Positions 32,101 to 36,142 of a DNA stretch of 36,142 nucleotides are shown piece after piece. Within the stretch, counting starts at the first letter, position 1. Every line of letters starts with the position of its first letter. The position numbers and the translations under genes were made by a program. Below the pieces are notes generated by a model. The model was given only the letters and a program-made list of their open reading frames with translations, did no database searches and was not told the origin of the DNA. Origin of the DNA: JAGGAG01 sp031402225 (GTDB lineage: Bacteria > Gemmatimonadota > Gemmatimonadetes > Gemmatimonadales > GWC2-71-9); contig JANNSD010000081.1 of assembly GCA_031402225.1 (NCBI GenBank), positions 1 to 36,142 on the forward strand. The letters run 5' to 3'.

Positions 32101-32994
32101 CTACGCCGCCGGCACGGCCCGCCCGATCACGATGGTGATGTTGTCCGACCCGCCGTCATCGAGGGCGTCCTGCAGGAGCGTCTCGCAGGCCTGCCGGGCC
32201 GACGTCATGGCACCCAGCACCTCGCCAATGCGCTCGTCGGCGACATGACGGGTCAGGCCATCGCTGCAGAGCAGGAACACGTTGTGCCACTCGGAGGGGA
32301 GCTTGGTGACAATCGGCATGGAGGTCTGCCCGCCGATGGCGCTCGAGAGCACATGCGACAGCCGGGAGCGGGAGGCCTCGGTGGGGGCCATGACGCCGAG
32401 GTCCATCAACTCCTGCGCCATCGTCTGGTCGCGCGTCAACTGGGTCAGCACGCCCTTGCGCAGCATGTAGCAGCGGGAGTCGCCCACCTGCAGGAGATAA
32501 GTCCAGGGCCACACGCCAAGAAAGAGGGTCAGCGTCGTGGCCATGCTGCGAATGTTCTCGGCTACCGCGTGCTGGCAGACGTGTTCGTGGCATCGGAGGG
32601 CGGCCTGGCCGAGCACCTCCGTGAGCGAGGCCTCACTCGGGCCGGCGCCGTAGTAGCACCGCATCGCCTCCGCCACGTACTCTGAGGCAGACTCCACCGC
32701 CAGCCGGCTCGCCGCCTCGCCATGCTCGGTACCACCAACCCCGTCCGCCACCATGGCGATGAACGCCAGGCGCTCGTCGCCGACGGGGCCCGCACTGTCA
32801 GGCGGAAGGCTGGACAGCTTGACCTCGACGCGCTTGTGCAGCGTCGCGATGAGGAAATTGTCCTGATTCTGCTTCCGGACCTTGCCCTGATGGGTCAGGC
32901 CGTAGACGTCGATCTCGGAGTCGTGCGGTTTGCGCATGGCGGCCTGGTCGTTCGGGGCGGCCGGGGCAGCGGGCTCGTGGTCGATACTGGTCAT
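32101..32994 (-). CDS. PP2C-family Ser/Thr protein phosphatase
   Basis: 297 residues, cytoplasmic, Mg/Mn-dependent phosphatase of the Stp/PrpC type. Metal-binding motifs: QNQDNF (Asp45), MVADGVGG (Asp84), LLCSDGL (Asp245) and GGSDNITIV (Asp284). GVTHQGKVRKQNQDN is here YGLTHQGKVRKQNQDN, close to consensus. ATG 32994 was chosen because GGAGG sits 8 bases upstream; an in-frame ATG at 33015 overlaps that ribosome site. It is divergent from the zinc-ribbon Ser/Thr kinase at 33224 and is probably its antagonist, as kinase-phosphatase pairs usually are. It leads the operon with cysteine synthase. Confidence 0.93.
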   Translation of the reverse strand: MTSIDHEPAAPAAPNDQAAMRKPHDSEIDVYGLTHQGKVRKQNQDNFLIATLHKRVEVKLSSLPPDSAGPVGDERLAFIAMVADGVGGTEHGEAASRLAVESASEYVAEAMRCYYGAGPSEASLTEVLGQAALRCHEHVCQHAVAENIRSMATTLTLFLGVWPWTYLLQVGDSRCYMLRKGVLTQLTRDQTMAQELMDLGVMAPTEASRSRLSHVLSSAIGGQTSMPIVTKLPSEWHNVFLLCSDGLTRHVADERIGEVLGAMTSARQACETLLQDALDDGGSDNITIVIGRAVPAA

Positions 32995-33048
32995 GGCTCC
33001 ATCCTCCCCTCCCATCTTACCCTGAATCCGGGCCGGGGGTGAGGGGCC

Positions 33049-33076
33049 GGAGACGGGAGACGGCAGTCGGGAGACG
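33049..33076 (+). repeat. Tandem heptamer array between phosphatase and kinase B
   Basis: GGAGACG, GGAGACG, GCAGTCG, GGAGACG in the divergent promoter region. It has the same 7-base periodicity as the arrays at 6221, 12547 and 18671, but a more divergent unit. Confidence 0.7.
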
Positions 33077-33157
33077 GAAAGAGGAATTGCGGGGGTGGGT
33101 ACTTTCTGAGTTACTTCATGCGCCTGATATGCACCTCCCTAGAACCATGGACCCATC

Positions 33158-33223
33158 CTGACCACCAGCGCACGCTCCTGCCCGGCCTGCAGTACCGTCC
33201 TGCCGCTCGAAGCGCAGTTCTGC
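33158..33223 (+). other. Coding-like extension upstream of kinase B encoding half a zinc ribbon
   Basis: The kinase frame is open upstream of ATG 33224 back to a stop at 33140. It encodes LTTSARSCPACSTVLPLEA and then QFC, completing with the annotated MHCG a C-x2-C...C-x2-C zinc ribbon typical of such kinases. No ATG, GTG or TTG starts this extension. CTG 33158 or ATC 33155 are the only near-start codons, and an ATG at 33147 (MDPS) is out of frame by one base. Confidence 0.65.
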
Positions 33224-35962
33224 ATGCACTGCGGTGTCGCCACCCCCACTGATCCGGGGGTGCCGCCACGCATCGCCGCCACCGGCGCGTTCGAGGTGGC
33301 GAAGGTGACGGCGGCGCTGGCGGGGCGCTACAAGGTGGAGAAGGTGATCGGCGAAGGCGGGATGGCCACCGTCTACCTGGCCACCGACCAGAAGCACAAG
33401 CGCAAGGTCGCGGTGAAGGTGATGCGGCCGGAGCTTGCCGCCACGCTGGGCGCCGAGCGGTTCCTGCGTGAAGTGGAGATCGCGGGGCAACTGAGCCACC
33501 CGCACATCCTGCCGATGTACGACTCGGGCGAGTCGGAGGGACTCCTCTATTACGTCATGCCGTTCGTGCCGGGCGAGACGCTGCGGGAAAAGCTGCAGCG
33601 GGAGGGAGCGCTTTCGGTAGAGGATGCGCTGCGCCTGGCACGCGAAGTGGCGGAGGCGCTGGCCTATGCCCACCGCCAGGGCATCGTGCACCGGGACATC
33701 AAGCCGGCCAACATCCTCCTCAGTGAGGGCCATGCGCTGGTGGCGGACTTCGGCATCGCGCGCGCGGTGGGCGACGCCGGCGGCGAGCAGCTGACCCGCA
33801 CGGGCATCGCGGTGGGGACCCCGCAGTACATGGCGCCGGAACAAGCCACCGGCGAGAAGGAAGTGGATGGCCGCGCCGACGTATACGCCACCGGTGCCGT
33901 GCTGTACGAGATGCTGGCGGGGGAGCCGCCGTTCACCGGACCGAGTGCCCGGATCATCCTGACACGGAGCCTGACGGAGGCACCGCGCGCCCTCACGTCG
34001 GCGCGGCAGGGGTTGCCGCCCGCGCTGGACGCGGTGGTGCAGAAGGCGCTGGCGAAGAACCCGGTGGACCGGTACAGCACGGGCGAGGCGCTGATCGCGG
34101 CGATCGACAGCATGCGGCAGGTGGGCACGTCGTCGGGCACCACGTCGGCGGTGACCGCGCCCGCCACCGAAGTCCTGCCCGCGACCACGAAAGCAGTGTC
34201 CGCGGCGATGGATGCGATGCCGAAACGCTGGCTGTCGCTGCGCAACCTCGCGATGGCCGGCGCCGCGGCGCTGGTGGTCTGGGCGGTGACGGCCACGGTG
34301 ATCGCGTCGCGCGGCACGGCACCCGTCGCGAAGGCGGGCAAGTCAGGGAATCGCATCGCGGTCCTGCCCTTCCAGAACCAGGGCGCATCGAGCGACGAGT
34401 ACTTCGCCGACGGCATCGCCGATGAAGTTCGGGGCAAGCTGTCCGGCATCAGCGGGCTCAAGGTGATCGCGTCGTCGAGTGCCAGCCAGTACAAGGGCAC
34501 GTCGAAGCCCCCACAGGAGATCGCGAGCGAGCTGGGAGCCGACTACGTGCTGCTGGGGACAGTGCGCTGGGCTAGCAGCGCTGACGGGAAGCGGAGGGTG
34601 CAGGTGGTGCCGGAGCTGATCGACGCCCGCTCGGGCGACGTGAAGTGGCAGCAGAGCTTCGACACCGACATCACCGACGTGTTCGAGGTGCAGTCGCAGA
34701 TCGCCACCCGGGTGGCGGGCGCGCTGGGCGTGGCGCTCGGCGGCAGCGAGCAGGAGCAGGTCACCAAGCGGCCCACCGGCAACGTCGAGGCGTACCAGCT
34801 CTACCTCAAGGGGCGCGCCATCCAGGGTGCCGACCCCGCCAGTCTCCGGGAATCAGCCGGGTACCTGGAACAGGCAGTGGCCCTGGATTCCACCTTCGGC
34901 GATGCCTGGGCAGCGCTGACGATCTCGTTGAGCCGACTGTATTCGAACGGGTTTGCCAGCGCCACCACGGCCCAGCGGGCGAAGGAAGCACTGGAACGCA
35001 CCGTGGCGCTCGATCCGAACGCGGCGAGGACGCACCTCGCCGCCGCCCGCTACAACTCGCTCATTTCCAGGAACCGGCAACTGGCGCGCGGTGAAATGGA
35101 TCTGGCGCTCCGCGCGGCACCGGGCGACGCGGAGGTGCTCTCGGCGGCCGGCCTCGGAGACATGGGCGACGGTGACCTCGGCTCCGCCCTGGCCAAACTG
35201 GAGCGAGCCCGGGAGATCGACCCACGCTCCTACATCACGCTCTACAGCTTGTCACAGGTCTACGCCTACCTCAACCGGCCCGCGGACGCAGAGGCGACGG
35301 CGTCGGCCGCGCTGCTGGTGCGGCCGGGCGACCTGAACGCGATCCAGTGGGTGGCCATCGGACGGGTGGCGCAGGGAAAGCTGGACGAGGCGCGGGTCGC
35401 GATCAGGGCTGCGATCGAGGCAGGCACGCCGGCGCCGGCCATTGCGGCGCACTTCGCGGGGTTCCAGGAAACGTCGTGGATCCTGGACGAACGGGAACGT
35501 CAACTGGTATTCCGGCTTACGCCGTCAGCGTTTGACAACGACAGGGCTTTCTGGGGTCAGTCGCTCGCCCTGGCCTACTGGCAGAGGGGCGATGTGGCAC
35601 GGGCCCGCGCCTATGCCGACTCCGCGCTCGCGCCGTCCAGGGCTCAGGCCGAGGCCGCGCCCAACGATGCCCAGCTTCACGTCCTGTACGGGGTGATGCT
35701 CGCGCTGGCCGGTAACGGAGCCGAGGCACGCGCGGCCCTGACCAGGAGCGTTGCCATGTCGCTCGCCGGCACCACACAGCACTACTACATCCTGCTCAAC
35801 GCCGCGCGGATCGAGACGATCCTGGGCAACAACGATCGCGCCATCGAGTACATCGAAGAAATCAGGAAGGGCGGGGGGTACTTGGCTCCAAAATACCTCG
35901 CGCTGGATCCCACGTTCACATCGCTCAAGGGGAATCCGAGGTTTGAGGCGCTGTTGAAGTAG
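33224..35962 (+). CDS. Transmembrane Ser/Thr protein kinase with TolB/FlgO-like and TPR domains (kinase B)
   Basis: 912 residues from the first ATG; the true N terminus is probably ~22 residues longer and includes a zinc ribbon. The kinase domain spans ~35-300: glycine loop GEGGMATV, Lys65 (VAVKVM), HRDIKPAN (Asp158), DFG (Asp175), TPQYMAPEQ. One membrane helix (342-361) leads to a TolB/FlgO-like domain (RIAVLPFQNQGASSDEYFADGIADEV), then TPRs (YLEQAVALDSTFGDAWAAL, LGSALAKLERAREIDP, AYLNRPADAEATASAALLV). The architecture matches the minus-strand kinase at 16599, but sequence identity is modest outside motifs. It is divergent from the PP2C phosphatase gene, giving a likely kinase-phosphatase pair. 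Substrates are unknown. Confidence 0.93.
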   Translation: MHCGVATPTDPGVPPRIAATGAFEVAKVTAALAGRYKVEKVIGEGGMATVYLATDQKHKRKVAVKVMRPELAATLGAERFLREVEIAGQLSHPHILPMYDSGESEGLLYYVMPFVPGETLREKLQREGALSVEDALRLAREVAEALAYAHRQGIVHRDIKPANILLSEGHALVADFGIARAVGDAGGEQLTRTGIAVGTPQYMAPEQATGEKEVDGRADVYATGAVLYEMLAGEPPFTGPSARIILTRSLTEAPRALTSARQGLPPALDAVVQKALAKNPVDRYSTGEALIAAIDSMRQVGTSSGTTSAVTAPATEVLPATTKAVSAAMDAMPKRWLSLRNLAMAGAAALVVWAVTATVIASRGTAPVAKAGKSGNRIAVLPFQNQGASSDEYFADGIADEVRGKLSGISGLKVIASSSASQYKGTSKPPQEIASELGADYVLLGTVRWASSADGKRRVQVVPELIDARSGDVKWQQSFDTDITDVFEVQSQIATRVAGALGVALGGSEQEQVTKRPTGNVEAYQLYLKGRAIQGADPASLRESAGYLEQAVALDSTFGDAWAALTISLSRLYSNGFASATTAQRAKEALERTVALDPNAARTHLAAARYNSLISRNRQLARGEMDLALRAAPGDAEVLSAAGLGDMGDGDLGSALAKLERAREIDPRSYITLYSLSQVYAYLNRPADAEATASAALLVRPGDLNAIQWVAIGRVAQGKLDEARVAIRAAIEAGTPAPAIAAHFAGFQETSWILDERERQLVFRLTPSAFDNDRAFWGQSLALAYWQRGDVARARAYADSALAPSRAQAEAAPNDAQLHVLYGVMLALAGNGAEARAALTRSVAMSLAGTTQHYYILLNAARIETILGNNDRAIEYIEEIRKGGGYLAPKYLALDPTFTSLKGNPRFEALLK

Positions 35963-35963
35963 G

Positions 35964-35983
35964 GCGTGAGGTGAGGACGTGAG
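35964..35983 (+). repeat. CGTGAG repeat directly after kinase B
   Basis: GCGTGAG and GACGTGAG separated by GTGAG, beginning one base after the kinase B stop. It contains the same GACGTGAG octamer found after the propeller lipoprotein and degP. Confidence 0.65.
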
Positions 35984-36043
35984 GGAGTGTTAGATTGAGC
36001 CGGGTCTGTGATTTCGTCACGATTATTTCCGGGGGTTCTTCCA

Positions 36044-36142
36044 ATGTTCGAGCGGCCTGGTTCGCGGTTCCTTCCGGCGTACGCGCTGGCGGCGTCGGCC
36101 CTGATTCTCGTTACCGGGCTCGGCGCCTGCGGGAAGGGTGAC
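36044..36142 (+). CDS. Lipoprotein, N-terminal part only (runs off window)
   Basis: The visible 33 codons read as a signal peptide, with a hydrophobic stretch ending VTGLGACGKGD, a good lipobox (LGAC). GGGGG lies 8-12 bases before the ATG. The frame is still open at the window end, so the mature domain is unknown. It follows kinase B on the same strand after ~80 bases. Confidence 0.7.
   Translation, partial: MFERPGSRFLPAYALAASALILVTGLGACGKGD

Noticed and set aside
35990..36043. Sigma-70 promoter (TTGAGC and GATTAT) before the last lipoprotein
   Set aside because: The spacer is 20 bases, too long for confidence.

Overview
The window is GC-rich, gene-dense bacterial DNA, most likely chromosomal sequence from the Gemmatimonadota or a close relative. 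This rests on gene style only: two Hanks-type kinases with a C-terminal TolB/FlgO-like and TPR half, an ABC permease fused to an M1 peptidase, a DUF6265 protein, a TonB receptor with a carboxypeptidase-regulatory-like N terminus, and many small lipoproteins. No rRNA gene or other lineage marker is present, so the taxonomy is an inference. I see no phage, integrase, transposase or CRISPR array.

Layout. 1-3076: the end of a TonB-dependent receptor followed by a beta-propeller lipoprotein (+). 3143-8190 (-): a secreted alpha/beta hydrolase, tRNA-Leu(TAG), a DegP/HtrA protease and DnaK. 8191-9677: the dnaK upstream region, a decayed Uma2 fragment, an SRPBCC-like protein and a SnoaL-like lipoprotein. 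9910-14297 (-): an ABC exporter pair, with the permease fused to an M1 aminopeptidase-like domain. 14425-15755 (+): a frameshifted InlB-repeat lipoprotein and a DUF6265 protein. 15752-19679 (-): an AraC-type regulator, a Ser/Thr kinase with TPRs, and a second copy of the SRPBCC-like gene. 19700-27011 (+): a frameshifted c-type cytochrome-like gene, then an apparent operon of ECF sigma factor, zinc-finger anti-sigma factor, TPR-CHAT caspase-like protein and a four-cysteine lipoprotein that ends at an intrinsic terminator, followed by two more lipoproteins. 27026-32994 (-): CIA30-like protein, GGDEF diguanylate cyclase, PQQ-type sugar dehydrogenase with its MarR regulator, SnoaL-like protein, cysteine synthase and PP2C phosphatase. 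33224-35962 (+): a second TPR kinase, divergent from the phosphatase. 36044-end: the start of another lipoprotein.

The genes suggest envelope sensing and protein quality control. DegP and DnaK sit together, two transmembrane kinases and a PP2C phosphatase form a Ser/Thr phosphorylation circuit, and a cyclic-di-GMP synthase is present. The sigma/anti-sigma/CHAT operon looks like a protease-gated transcription switch. It is the best candidate in the window for an undescribed system.

Two patterns run across gene boundaries. One is a family of 7- or 8-base tandem repeats built around CGTGAG/GTCGTGC. These abut the stop codons of several genes and twice lie in frame inside unrelated proteins, giving the same short peptide. 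The other is a set of apparent single-base lesions (near 14650, 19583, 20140 and 33150), each breaking or displacing a reading frame. They could be real decay or assembly error.
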